In this document: one piece after another, positions 56,281 to 64,000 of the stretch
How the letters are laid out: every line of letters begins with the position of its first letter
Position numbering within the stretch: position 1 is the stretch's first letter
Assembly: GCF_019469185.1 (NCBI RefSeq)
Contig: NZ_CP048264.1
Span: forward strand, 1,302,001-1,366,000
Direction of reading: 5' to 3'
DNA: 64,000 nt
DNA from: Gilliamella sp. ESL0441
GTDB taxonomy: Bacteria > Pseudomonadota > Gammaproteobacteria > Enterobacterales > Orbaceae
Program-made: the position numbers and the translations under genes
Notes under the pieces: generated by a model
The model's input: the letters and a program-made list of their open reading frames with translations, nothing else
What the model was told of the DNA's origin: nothing
Database searches by the model: none

Positions 56281-57075
56281 ATGAATAAATTTTTAATACT
56301 GATAACAAGCTTATTAATAATTTTCTCTTGTAAAGCGCAAGATGAGATAACCAATATTGCTAAGTCATGTCATGATTTAAAATTTCGAAACCTAATTTAT
56401 TATCAAATGTGTTTAGATTGGAATTTAAGTGCAGACAATATTCTCGAAATTACTCAAAATAAGCACGAAGAGTACTTACCTGATGATGTTAATTTTGAAC
56501 ATTTCTATGGTTTTACCCCTGATGGTATCTATATTAAAGCTGAATTAACGAAAAATAATAAACTTTATGATATCCTGTTAGGTTCGCAATCATGGTTTTT
56601 ACTTACTGATAAGCACACTAAACAATCACAACTATATTCTTATCGATATCCTAAAAATTCTCGATACTTTATAGGGGACTTTGTCACCGAAGCATTAGTC
56701 GAACAACATCCTGAGTTAGAAGAACGGTACAAACAACATTATCAAACAGCAATTAACACTATTTCGCAATATCAACCAACTACCTTAAAAGATTTTAATG
56801 GTCATTATTTTTCCACTAATTTAACTGTTACTATTAGTGATACTAAGATTAAACTCAATAAGCTTGATTATGATTTACCATTATTCCTAAAAGACGATAA
56901 CAATATTTGCGCCTATCAAGGATTAGCAAAAGAACAAACACAAGGCGATTTTATCTTTACCCTGTTTATTAAAGATAAAAGATATTATTTTCAATCACCT
57001 AACTTTATGGATAATAAGATCATTGAAGTTCATAATTATCCTACAGCCCTTATAGACTCACTTCAATACTATTAG
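56281..57075 (+). CDS. Lipoprotein, probable immunity protein of the Amidase_2 effector
   Basis: 264 residues; lipobox IFSC (Cys near 17), with Lys at +2. The mature chain has no family I recognise; residues about 170-240 look like a small beta domain (FNGHYFSTNLTVTISD). It is the last gene of the island, in line with and 35 bp after the amidase, and is not repeated elsewhere in the window. Periplasmic placement fits neutralising a peptidoglycan amidase. Confidence 0.62.
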   Translation: MNKFLILITSLLIIFSCKAQDEITNIAKSCHDLKFRNLIYYQMCLDWNLSADNILEITQNKHEEYLPDDVNFEHFYGFTPDGIYIKAELTKNNKLYDILLGSQSWFLLTDKHTKQSQLYSYRYPKNSRYFIGDFVTEALVEQHPELEERYKQHYQTAINTISQYQPTTLKDFNGHYFSTNLTVTISDTKIKLNKLDYDLPLFLKDDNNICAYQGLAKEQTQGDFIFTLFIKDKRYYFQSPNFMDNKIIEVHNYPTALIDSLQYY

Positions 57076-57193
57076 GATCCTCAAAAGGTTTAAACTATGG
57101 CATAATGTACGTTAAATCACATTTTTTAACTTTAACTTATAAGGTATTAAAAGCATCAAGTTAAAGCGTTAATCATTTAGAGAGTATAGATCA

Positions 57194-58786
57194 GTGTTAA
57201 GTACAAATAACATCACCATGCAATTTGGTAGTAAACCGCTATTTGAAAATATTTCGGTTAAATTTGGGAACGGCAATCGTTATGGGCTTATTGGCGCCAA
57301 TGGTAGCGGTAAGTCAACGTTTATGAAAATCATTGGTGGCGATTTAGTACCAACTTCGGGTAATGTGGCGTTAGATCCTCATGAAAGATTAGGTAAATTA
57401 CGTCAAGATCAGTTCGCTTTTGAATCCTTTACCGTGTTAGATACGGTGATTATGGGGCATACTGAGTTGTGGGAAATCAAGCAAGAACGTGATCGCATCT
57501 ATTCTTTACCGGAAATGAGTGAAGAAGATGGTTTTAAAGTGGCTGATTTAGAAACCCAATACGCCGAAATGGATGGTTATAGTGCCGAGTCTCGTGCTGG
57601 CGAACTATTGCTAGGGGTCGGCATTCCCATTGAACAGCATTATGGTTTAATGAGTGAAATTGCCCCTGGTTGGAAGCTACGTGTGTTATTAGCCCAAGCG
57701 CTCTTTTCGAATCCCGATATTTTATTACTGGACGAGCCAACCAATAACTTAGATATTGATACCATCCGTTGGTTAGAAGATACGCTTAATGAGCGTGAAA
57801 GTACCATGATTATTATTTCGCATGATCGCCATTTTTTAAATATGGTTTGTACCCATATGGCAGATCTTGATTATGGTGAATTGCGTATTTATCCGGGTAA
57901 TTACGATGATTATATGACGGCATCAACACAAGCCCGAGAGCGTTTATTAGCGGATAACGCTAAGAAGAAAGCGCAAATCAGTGAACTGCAATCTTTTGTT
58001 AGTCGTTTTAGTGCCAATGCATCGAAATCTAAACAAGCGACATCTCGAGCCAGACAAATTGAGAAAATTAAACTGGAGGAAGTGAAAGCATCTAGCCGTC
58101 AAAATCCATTTATACGCTTTGAGCAAGATAAAAAATTGTTCCGTAATGCCTTAGTCGTTGAGAATTTGACCAAAGGCTTTGATAATGGCCCTTTGTTTGA
58201 TAATCTTAATTTAATGGTTGAAGTCGGCGAGAAGGTCGCCATTTTAGGTACCAATGGGATTGGTAAAACCACTTTAATTAAAACCTTAATGGGAGAACTA
58301 ACCCCTGAACAAGGCGAGATTAAATGGTCAGAAAATGCCAATATCGGTTATTATGCTCAAGATCATGAATACGAATTTGATGAAGAATTAACCGTGTTCG
58401 ACTGGATGAGCCAATGGAAGCAACCTACTGATGATGAACAAGCTGTACGAAGTGTTTTAGGTCGCTTATTATTTTCGCAAGATGATATTAAGAAGAAGGT
58501 TAAAGTGCTGTCGGGTGGTGAAAAAGGACGGATGCTATTTGGTAAATTGATGATGCAAAAACCGAATATCATTGTCATGGACGAACCAACTAACCATTTA
58601 GATATGGAATCGATCGAGTCGCTCAATATGGCGTTAGAACTTTATCAAGGTACCCTATTCTTTGTTTCGCATGACCGTGAGTTTGTCAGTTCGCTAGCGA
58701 CTCGTATTGTTGAAATTACGCCAGAAAAAGTGATCGATTATACCGGTAATTATGAAGATTATTTACGTAGTCAAGGAATCGAATAA
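57194..58786 (+). CDS. ybiT: ABC-F family ATPase YbiT
   Basis: 530 residues from a GTG start, the exact length of Escherichia coli YbiT, with high similarity throughout. Two ABC domains: Walker [10 protein letters not shown] (about 35-43), signature region APGWKLRV, then [11 protein letters not shown]; second Walker [10 protein letters not shown], signature LSGGEKGR and [11 protein letters not shown]. The P-site tRNA interaction motif linker contains [19 protein letters not shown] proteins of this group act on stalled ribosomes at the E site. It marks the return to core sequence after the island. Confidence 0.95.
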   Translation: MLSTNNITMQFGSKPLFENISVKFGNGNRYGLIGANGSGKSTFMKIIGGDLVPTSGNVALDPHERLGKLRQDQFAFESFTVLDTVIMGHTELWEIKQERDRIYSLPEMSEEDGFKVADLETQYAEMDGYSAESRAGELLLGVGIPIEQHYGLMSEIAPGWKLRVLLAQALFSNPDILLLDEPTNNLDIDTIRWLEDTLNERESTMIIISHDRHFLNMVCTHMADLDYGELRIYPGNYDDYMTASTQARERLLADNAKKKAQISELQSFVSRFSANASKSKQATSRARQIEKIKLEEVKASSRQNPFIRFEQDKKLFRNALVVENLTKGFDNGPLFDNLNLMVEVGEKVAILGTNGIGKTTLIKTLMGELTPEQGEIKWSENANIGYYAQDHEYEFDEELTVFDWMSQWKQPTDDEQAVRSVLGRLLFSQDDIKKKVKVLSGGEKGRMLFGKLMMQKPNIIVMDEPTNHLDMESIESLNMALELYQGTLFFVSHDREFVSSLATRIVEITPEKVIDYTGNYEDYLRSQGIE

Positions 58787-58808
58787 TTAGTTAAATGAAT
58801 TGCAAACA

Positions 58809-58830
58809 AATAGCCACAATTGTGGCTATT
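58809..58830. terminator. Hairpin between convergent ybiT and yggL
   Basis: A perfect nine-base stem, AATAGCCAC with GTGGCTATT, closes an AATT loop. It lies 22 bp after ybiT and before the end of yggL; the T-run is weak on both strands. Confidence 0.55.
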
Positions 58831-58871
58831 GAATAATTAAGCTAACTTAATCAAATATGGTTTAAAATCGA

Positions 58872-59207
58872 TTAGAAATCTAATTCATCCCACCAAATAT
58901 CAATTAACGGACTGACTTTGATATTTTTTAAGCCATGACTTTCCAGCCATTTTGTGACAATGTCACGATGCGCTTCGGTACAATTTCCTAGTTTTTGAGT
59001 ACAGACAATTCCTTTCCAATTTAGATACCCACTTCCTTCATATGCTAAACCATTTGGTTGGATAGCTTCGAGAATGAACTGATCAACAATGTTATCTAAG
59101 GTTTCTTCACTTGTCCCTTCGTCAAAAGACCAACTGACAGTAAAACCTAACTCTTTAAACTCTTCAATATGTAATTTTTTACGTAAACGTCGACTGCGAT
59201 TTACCAT
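58872..59207 (-). CDS. yggL: Ribosome-associated protein YggL (DUF469)
   Basis: 111 residues, close to the usual 108. The N-terminal basic stretch RSRRLRKKLHI, ELGFTVSW, and the pair of segments GLAYEGSGYLNW and CTEAHRDIVTKWL are characteristic of YggL. Escherichia coli YggL binds the 50S subunit. It follows rhlE after 17 bp on the same strand and is probably co-transcribed with this helicase. Confidence 0.92.
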   Translation of the reverse strand: MVNRSRRLRKKLHIEEFKELGFTVSWSFDEGTSEETLDNIVDQFILEAIQPNGLAYEGSGYLNWKGIVCTQKLGNCTEAHRDIVTKWLESHGLKNIKVSPLIDIWWDELDF

Positions 59208-59224
59208 GATAATATCCTTCTATT

Positions 59225-60547
59225 TTAATGAGTATGACTTTGTTTATTATTTGTGTTAGCGTATTTTTTTGTTCGGTTAACACCACCACGCTTATTGGGT
59301 TGATTAGACCGATTTTGCGTGTTGTGATCGTTTTTCGATAGCCGTTTTTTAGGTGAAGATTTTGTTTTCGGCTCAGCTTTAATGGTTGGGTCAACGGCAA
59401 AACCATCGGTATGGATTTCGGGTATTGGTTTTTTGATCAACTTTTCAATGGCTTTTAATTGTGGCAGTTCGTCAATACAGACTAATGAAATCGCCTGCCC
59501 TTGATTTTGCGCTCGCCCTGTTCGACCAATTCGATGCACGTAATCTTCAGCAACCTGCGGTAATTCATAATTAACCACATAAGGCAATAGTTCAATATCC
59601 AATCCTCTGGCTGCAATGTCGGTGGCGACTAGTGCCCGAATTTGTCCGGTTTTAAAATCGGCTAAGGCTTTGGTGCGGGCGCCTTGGCTTTTGTTACCAT
59701 GAATAGCTGAAGCTTTAATCCCGTCTTTAGTGAGTTGCTCAGCTAAATGGTTAGCGCCGTACTTAGTGCGAGTAAAAATTAATACTTGTTGCCATTGGTT
59801 TTTACCAATTAAGTACGATAGTAATTCCCGTTTACGACGTTTGTCTACTCGATGAACATATTGGGTAATTTGTGTTGATGTACTGTTGGTTCTGGCGACA
59901 GCAACCGTTTCAGGGGAATGTAAAATCGTTTCCGCTAGTGTTTTTATCTCATCTGAAAACGTTGCTGAAAACATTAAATTTTGACGTTTTTTAGGTAATT
60001 TTGCAATCACTCGCCGTATATCATGAATAAAACCCATATCTAACATGCGATCGGCTTCGTCTAAAACCAGCACTTTAACCGTTGCAAGATCAACAGCATT
60101 TTGGTGGACTAAATCGAGTAACCGTCCGGGTGTAGCAATCAGAATATCCACACCACCACGCAACTTCATCATTTGGGGATTAATGCTTACGCCACCAAAA
60201 ACAACTAATGAACGAATTGCTAAATGACGGCTGTAATCACGAATGTTTTCACCAATTTGCGCAGCAAGTTCACGAGTTGGCGCTAAAATTAACGCATAAA
60301 GGGGGCGTTTCTTCTTTTTTGTTTCAGGGCGATTCGCTGTTTTGGCTTGTAGTTCAATGAGTTTTTGCAAAATTGGCAAACCAAACCCTGCCGTTTTACC
60401 GGTGCCCGTTTGTGCACTTGCCATGAGGTCTTTTCCCGATAAGATCACCGGAATGGCTTGCTGTTGAATGGGGGTGGGCTGAGTGTAATGTTGTTCTTGT
60501 AGTGCTTTTAAAATCTTGGCATCTAAACCAAGAGAGTCAAATGACAT
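59225..60547 (-). CDS. rhlE: DEAD-box RNA helicase RhlE
   Basis: 440 residues. Q motif [11 protein letters not shown], motif [12 protein letters not shown], motif [15 protein letters not shown], motif III SAT and motif [12 protein letters not shown] are in order, followed by a basic, unstructured tail (about 380-440) with KKRLSK and NKRGG stretches. The short GlyAsp-free tail and motif context fit RhlE rather than SrmB, DbpA or CsdA. It remodels RNA in ribosome assembly. yggL follows on the same transcript. Confidence 0.92.
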   Translation of the reverse strand: MSFDSLGLDAKILKALQEQHYTQPTPIQQQAIPVILSGKDLMASAQTGTGKTAGFGLPILQKLIELQAKTANRPETKKKKRPLYALILAPTRELAAQIGENIRDYSRHLAIRSLVVFGGVSINPQMMKLRGGVDILIATPGRLLDLVHQNAVDLATVKVLVLDEADRMLDMGFIHDIRRVIAKLPKKRQNLMFSATFSDEIKTLAETILHSPETVAVARTNSTSTQITQYVHRVDKRRKRELLSYLIGKNQWQQVLIFTRTKYGANHLAEQLTKDGIKASAIHGNKSQGARTKALADFKTGQIRALVATDIAARGLDIELLPYVVNYELPQVAEDYVHRIGRTGRAQNQGQAISLVCIDELPQLKAIEKLIKKPIPEIHTDGFAVDPTIKAEPKTKSSPKKRLSKNDHNTQNRSNQPNKRGGVNRTKKYANTNNKQSHTH

Positions 60548-60718
60548 GAAATGTTTCCTAAATAAACAAAAATTAAATTTTCGTTAGTTATTATAAAGCA
60601 ATTCTATTACTTTTGTTTGATTATTTATTATCCCTGTTAATAAGATTGCGATGAAATCGTTCTATTAAGATTTGTTTTAACAAAATTTCGTAAGTTTTTT
60701 GCTAAAAAATAGACTAGA

Positions 60719-60733
60719 TGATATTTATTATCA
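60719..60733. promoter_or_regulatory. Fur-like box upstream of the nik-type operon
   Basis: TGATATTTATTATCA matches the 7-1-7 Fur consensus (TGATAAT-N-ATTATCA) at 13 of 14 defined positions and contains the dyad TGATA/TATCA. It lies about 110 bp ahead of the nikA-like start and about 170 bp from divergent rhlE. No NikR palindrome was seen. Confidence 0.5.
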
Positions 60734-60843
60734 TTTGCATCTGTGCTACTATTCTTGCGCTAAAAATCATTGTATTTACAACATTTTTGATACTAGTTGC
60801 ATCAATGATTATTTTTTAAAAACTTTTGCATAACGGATTGCCC

Positions 60844-62409
60844 ATGATAGTACATTTCAACCGCACCAAAAAATGGTTAATGGTTTTCGCATTAACCTCA
60901 GCTAGCTTTAATTGTTTCGCTAAAGATGATATCACTTTTGCTAATTTTCGCGATATTCGTGATCTAAACCCTCACCTCTATTCTGGTGAGATGTGGGCTC
61001 AAAATATGCTGTATGAGTCTTTAGTCCATTATAACGAAGATGGCTCTTTTTCACCTTGGCTTGCGGAAAGCTGGACAATCAGTAATGAAGGAAAAACCTA
61101 TACGTTCAAACTTCGACAAGATGTGACATTTAGCGACGGTACTAAATTCGATGCGCATAGCGCTAAATTAAATTGGGATGCCGTACTTTCAAATAAAGAT
61201 CGTCATACTTGGCTTGAAATGGTGCGTTTAATTACCGATATTAAAGCCCTTGATAATTATACCCTACAAGTCAATCTGTCTGAACCTTACTATCCATTTT
61301 TGATTGAGATTGCCGTCACCCGCCCTATGCGTTTTATATCGCCTAATGCCATGAAAAATGGTGAAACCAAAAATGGCGTTAATTCTTATATTGGTACGGG
61401 GCCTTATGTGTTAAGTGATCATAAAAAAGATCAGTATGCCATTTTTACAGCCAATCCCAATTATTGGGGAAATAAACCACAACTCAAAACCGTTACAATG
61501 AAGGTGATTGCGGATAATCAAAGCCGTTTGATGGCACTTGAAAAAGGTGAAATCGATCTGATTTATGGCAAAAATATGGTGGATGCCGATTCTTTCGAGC
61601 GTTTTTCGAAAATGGATAAGTTTCAGACATTGATGTCTAAACCTGTTTCAAGCCGTATCGTGTTGATGAATACGACTCGCCCTGCATTGAGTGATGTTAA
61701 TGTGCGTCAGGCTATTGAGCATATTATTAATAAAAATGATATTTCAGAAGGAATTTTTAATCACAGTGAAGCACCGGCTGATACCCTAATGGCGACCAAT
61801 ATCCCTTATGCCAATATTGGATTAAAACCTTATCAATACGATACTAAATTAGCACAACAACTTTTGGATAAAGCAGGTTGGACAAAAGCAAACGGTCAAC
61901 AATATCGCCAAAAAGACGGCAAACCGTTCGAAATCACACTGTATTATGATAGTAATACTGCTTCACAAAAAACCATCGCCCAATATATGCAAGATGAATT
62001 TGAACAAGTTGGATTAAAACTTAATATTCACGGTGAAGAAGAACAAGGCTATCGTGACCGCCAAAAAGCGGGGGATTTTGATATGGTATTCGATATTTCT
62101 TGGGGTACACCTTATGATCCACAATCCTTTTTATCCGGTATGAAATTACCAGTATATGGGGATTATATGGCACAACAAGGCTTAAAAGAAAAGCCTCAAA
62201 TTGATGCCAGCATTAGCAAAGCATTGATTTCAACAGACGAGCAAGAACGCCAAGCCCTATATCGTTATGTGCTTGAAACATTGCATAAACAAGCGGTCTA
62301 TATTCCTTTAACTTATGAACGCAATCGAGCTATTGCTATTAAATCTCTTAAAGGCATTGAGTTTGCTCCATCACAATTTGATATTCCTTTTGAGAAAATG
62401 CACTATTAA
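60844..62409 (+). CDS. nikA: Nickel/peptide-type ABC transporter substrate-binding protein (NikA-like)
   Basis: 521 residues from the ATG at 60844 (an in-frame TTG six codons upstream is less likely). A Sec signal peptide ends near CFAKDD. The SBP_bac_5 fold shows LNPHLYSGEMWAQNMLYE, SWTISNEGKTYTFKLR and a mature body similar to Escherichia coli NikA, including ADTLMATNIPYANIGLKP. It would bind nickel, perhaps as a chelate, in the periplasm. nikB follows 24 bp later. The Fur-like box leaves open that the system imports a metallophore complex rather than nickel alone. Confidence 0.85.
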   Translation: MIVHFNRTKKWLMVFALTSASFNCFAKDDITFANFRDIRDLNPHLYSGEMWAQNMLYESLVHYNEDGSFSPWLAESWTISNEGKTYTFKLRQDVTFSDGTKFDAHSAKLNWDAVLSNKDRHTWLEMVRLITDIKALDNYTLQVNLSEPYYPFLIEIAVTRPMRFISPNAMKNGETKNGVNSYIGTGPYVLSDHKKDQYAIFTANPNYWGNKPQLKTVTMKVIADNQSRLMALEKGEIDLIYGKNMVDADSFERFSKMDKFQTLMSKPVSSRIVLMNTTRPALSDVNVRQAIEHIINKNDISEGIFNHSEAPADTLMATNIPYANIGLKPYQYDTKLAQQLLDKAGWTKANGQQYRQKDGKPFEITLYYDSNTASQKTIAQYMQDEFEQVGLKLNIHGEEEQGYRDRQKAGDFDMVFDISWGTPYDPQSFLSGMKLPVYGDYMAQQGLKEKPQIDASISKALISTDEQERQALYRYVLETLHKQAVYIPLTYERNRAIAIKSLKGIEFAPSQFDIPFEKMHY

Positions 62410-62433
62410 TTGCGTTATAATTAGTTAGTCATA

Positions 62434-63378
62434 ATGTTACATTATATTTTTAAACGTTTATTGATGATGATACCGATTTTGATCGGTATCTCGTTCATTG
62501 CCTTTTTGCTGATCAACCTTGCCCCTTCTGATCCTGCTGAAGTTGCTTTACGCTTAAATGAGATTATGCCAACGCCTGTAGCCATCGAAAGTATGCGCCA
62601 AGAGCTGGGGTTAAATGAGCCCTTTTGGTCTCGATATTTTAGTTGGTTATATCATGCTTTTCATCTGGATTTTGGACGTTCATTCGTTCATCGGGATCGA
62701 TTAGTTTGGGATGAAATGATTCGTTGTTTAACCCCAACTTTACTTTTGGCAGTGTCATCATTTGTTCTTACTTTATTCGTTAGCTTAGTGCTAGGTGTGT
62801 TATGTGCTATTTTTGCTAACTCAGTCTTCGATCATGTTGTTCGAATCCTCATTTTTATTGGTACCGCCATGCCTAGTTATTGGCTTGGTTTGCTGTGTAT
62901 TTGGTTTTTTGCTAATTATTTAGATCTGTTACCAACAAATGGTTATGGCACATGGCAAAATCTTATTTTACCGACAATAACTTTATCTTTTGTTTATATT
63001 GCGACTTATATTCGCTTTATTCGTAATAATATGCTGGAAAATATGCAAAATTACTTTGTATTTTATGCACGTAGTCGAGGATTAAAGGAACGAGCGATAA
63101 TTTTAAAACATGTCTTAGTTAATTCATTACATACCACCATAACCGCACTGGGCATGACAATTCCACAATTGATTGCCGGTTCGTTTGTTGTGGAATATAT
63201 CTTTTCATGGCCGGGACTTGGGCGCTTATGTATAGCCGCTATCATGAATCGAGACTATCCTGTTATTCAAGCTTATATTTTAGTTATGGCGATTTTATTT
63301 GTCGTATGTAATTTTATTGTTGATGTGGTGCATCAATGGTTGGATCCTCGATTACAAAATAGTGGGGATTTAGCATGA
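62434..63378 (+). CDS. nikB: ABC transporter permease NikB-like
   Basis: 314 residues with six membrane segments; the EAA coupling loop is near FYARSRGLKERAII. The N-terminal LLMMIPILIGISFIAFLLINLAPSDPA start is typical of DppB/NikB permeases. It forms the channel with the NikC-like subunit; its stop overlaps the next start (ATGA), showing tight coupling. Confidence 0.9.
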   Translation: MLHYIFKRLLMMIPILIGISFIAFLLINLAPSDPAEVALRLNEIMPTPVAIESMRQELGLNEPFWSRYFSWLYHAFHLDFGRSFVHRDRLVWDEMIRCLTPTLLLAVSSFVLTLFVSLVLGVLCAIFANSVFDHVVRILIFIGTAMPSYWLGLLCIWFFANYLDLLPTNGYGTWQNLILPTITLSFVYIATYIRFIRNNMLENMQNYFVFYARSRGLKERAIILKHVLVNSLHTTITALGMTIPQLIAGSFVVEYIFSWPGLGRLCIAAIMNRDYPVIQAYILVMAILFVVCNFIVDVVHQWLDPRLQNSGDLA

Positions 63379-64000
63379 GTTTAGCAAGACAGTTGATGAA
63401 AAATAAAATGGCATTATGCTGTTTGATGATCATCTCCATCATCATTCTTTTGGGTATTTTTGCGCCCTATATTGCCCCATTTGATCCAAATAAAGTTCGT
63501 ATTGTCCGCAAATATGCCAGTATCTCAACTGAACATTGGCTAGGCTGTGATCATTTAGGTCGAGATATCTTTTCTCGTTTACTTTATGGAATCCGTTCGA
63601 CTCTCTTTTTATCCTTACTAACCATGACAATTACCATTATCGTCGGTTCAATCATCGGGCTAATTTCAGGTTACCAACGAGGCAAATTTGATGAAGTTAT
63701 TATGCGCCTTTGCGATATTATGCTCTCCTTCCCTAGTCAAGTCATGATTTTAGCGATTGTCGGAGTGCTAGGTGTGGGGATTGAAAACGTGATTATTGCT
63801 AATATCGTGGTGAAATGGGCATGGTACAGCCGAATGATCCGCAGTTCAGTGATTAAATACAGTCGAAAAAATTATATTTTATTTTCACGTGCCATTGGTG
63901 CACCACACCGCTTTATTATTCGCCGTCATTTGTTACCCAATATTATGTCGGAATTAGTGGTGTTAGCCACGCTCGATACAGGCTGGGTCATTTTGAATAT
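63375..64000 (+). CDS. nikC: ABC transporter permease NikC-like, 3'-truncated by window edge
   Basis: The ATG at 63375 overlaps the nikB stop by four bases; about 208 residues are visible before the window ends in frame. After one N-terminal membrane segment comes the DppC/NikC landmark HWLGCDHLGRDIFSRLLYGIR, then further helices and the EAA-loop region FSRAIGAPHRFIIRRHLLPN. It pairs with NikB. The ATPase genes nikD and nikE are expected beyond the edge. Confidence 0.9.
   Translation, partial: MSLARQLMKNKMALCCLMIISIIILLGIFAPYIAPFDPNKVRIVRKYASISTEHWLGCDHLGRDIFSRLLYGIRSTLFLSLLTMTITIIVGSIIGLISGYQRGKFDEVIMRLCDIMLSFPSQVMILAIVGVLGVGIENVIIANIVVKWAWYSRMIRSSVIKYSRKNYILFSRAIGAPHRFIIRRHLLPNIMSELVVLATLDTGWVILN

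Noticed and set aside
41748..57075. Prophage interpretation of the VgrG/PAAR-like genes
   Set aside because: No capsid, terminase, tail sheath, integrase or lysis genes; the lipoprotein pairs fit effector-immunity modules better.
58099..58626. Two minus-strand frames inside ybiT
   Set aside because: Antisense to a highly conserved ABC-F gene of exact family length.

Overview
The window looks like a chromosome segment from an A/T-rich gammaproteobacterium of the Orbaceae (Gilliamella-like bee-gut symbiont). This rests on recognisable enterobacterial-type gene sets (tRNA-Asp/dnaQ/rnhA/gloB/mltD/yafD; ybbN/ybbO; cmoA/cmoB; yhiI/rbbA/yhhJ; nikABC) with strongly A/T-rich coding and spacers. The genus is an inference, not something the sequence proves.

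Layout. 1-2157: the end of a two-gene Septu-type defence module (PtuA ATPase, PtuB HNH nuclease), cut by the left window edge and ending next to the 3' end of a tRNA-Asp gene, a classic integration site. 2222-18045: housekeeping genes: dnaQ, rnhA, gloB, mltD, yafD, gshA, a HugZ-like protein, rlmC, map, cnoX (ybbN), ybbO, mtnN, rnd, a membrane metallophosphoesterase, cmoA and cmoB. 18365-24379: a 2004-residue membrane-anchored alpha-2-macroglobulin with a thioester motif. 24455-30330: an AEC transporter, an SOS-regulated umuDC pair (LexA box, TTG start for umuD) and an AraC-type regulator, separated by long gene-poor A/T-rich spacers. 30331-40741: the yhhJ-rbbA-yhiI exporter operon, argE, rnz, yccJ, yaaA, a second AEC transporter and an EamA transporter.

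About 40.9-57.1 kb is the most interesting part: a 16-kb accessory island of polymorphic antibacterial effectors with many small lipoproteins, best read as a type VI secretion-type (VgrG/PAAR) effector-immunity array without any secretion core genes in view. It holds a VgrG C-terminal fragment, a PAAR-like (DUF4280) protein with an unrecognised C-terminal domain, a LAS-type peptidoglycan peptidase, an Amidase_2 peptidoglycan amidase and about ten lipoproteins. Two lipoprotein families are repeated: family A, with a MORN-like C-terminus (two genes and one 3' remnant), and family B, an Asp-box beta-propeller-like protein (three copies). Non-coding spacers, hairpins and gene ends are copied with them, and several promoterless tails of lost effectors lie between. 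This is what recombination-driven effector and immunity exchange would leave. The LAS and amidase effectors seem to share an N-terminal domain, a candidate loading or trafficking module.

57194-64000 returns to core genes: ybiT (ABC-F), yggL, rhlE and the start of a nickel/peptide-type ABC operon (nikA, nikB, partial nikC) with a Fur-like box upstream. No rRNA, CRISPR array or insertion sequence was recognised.
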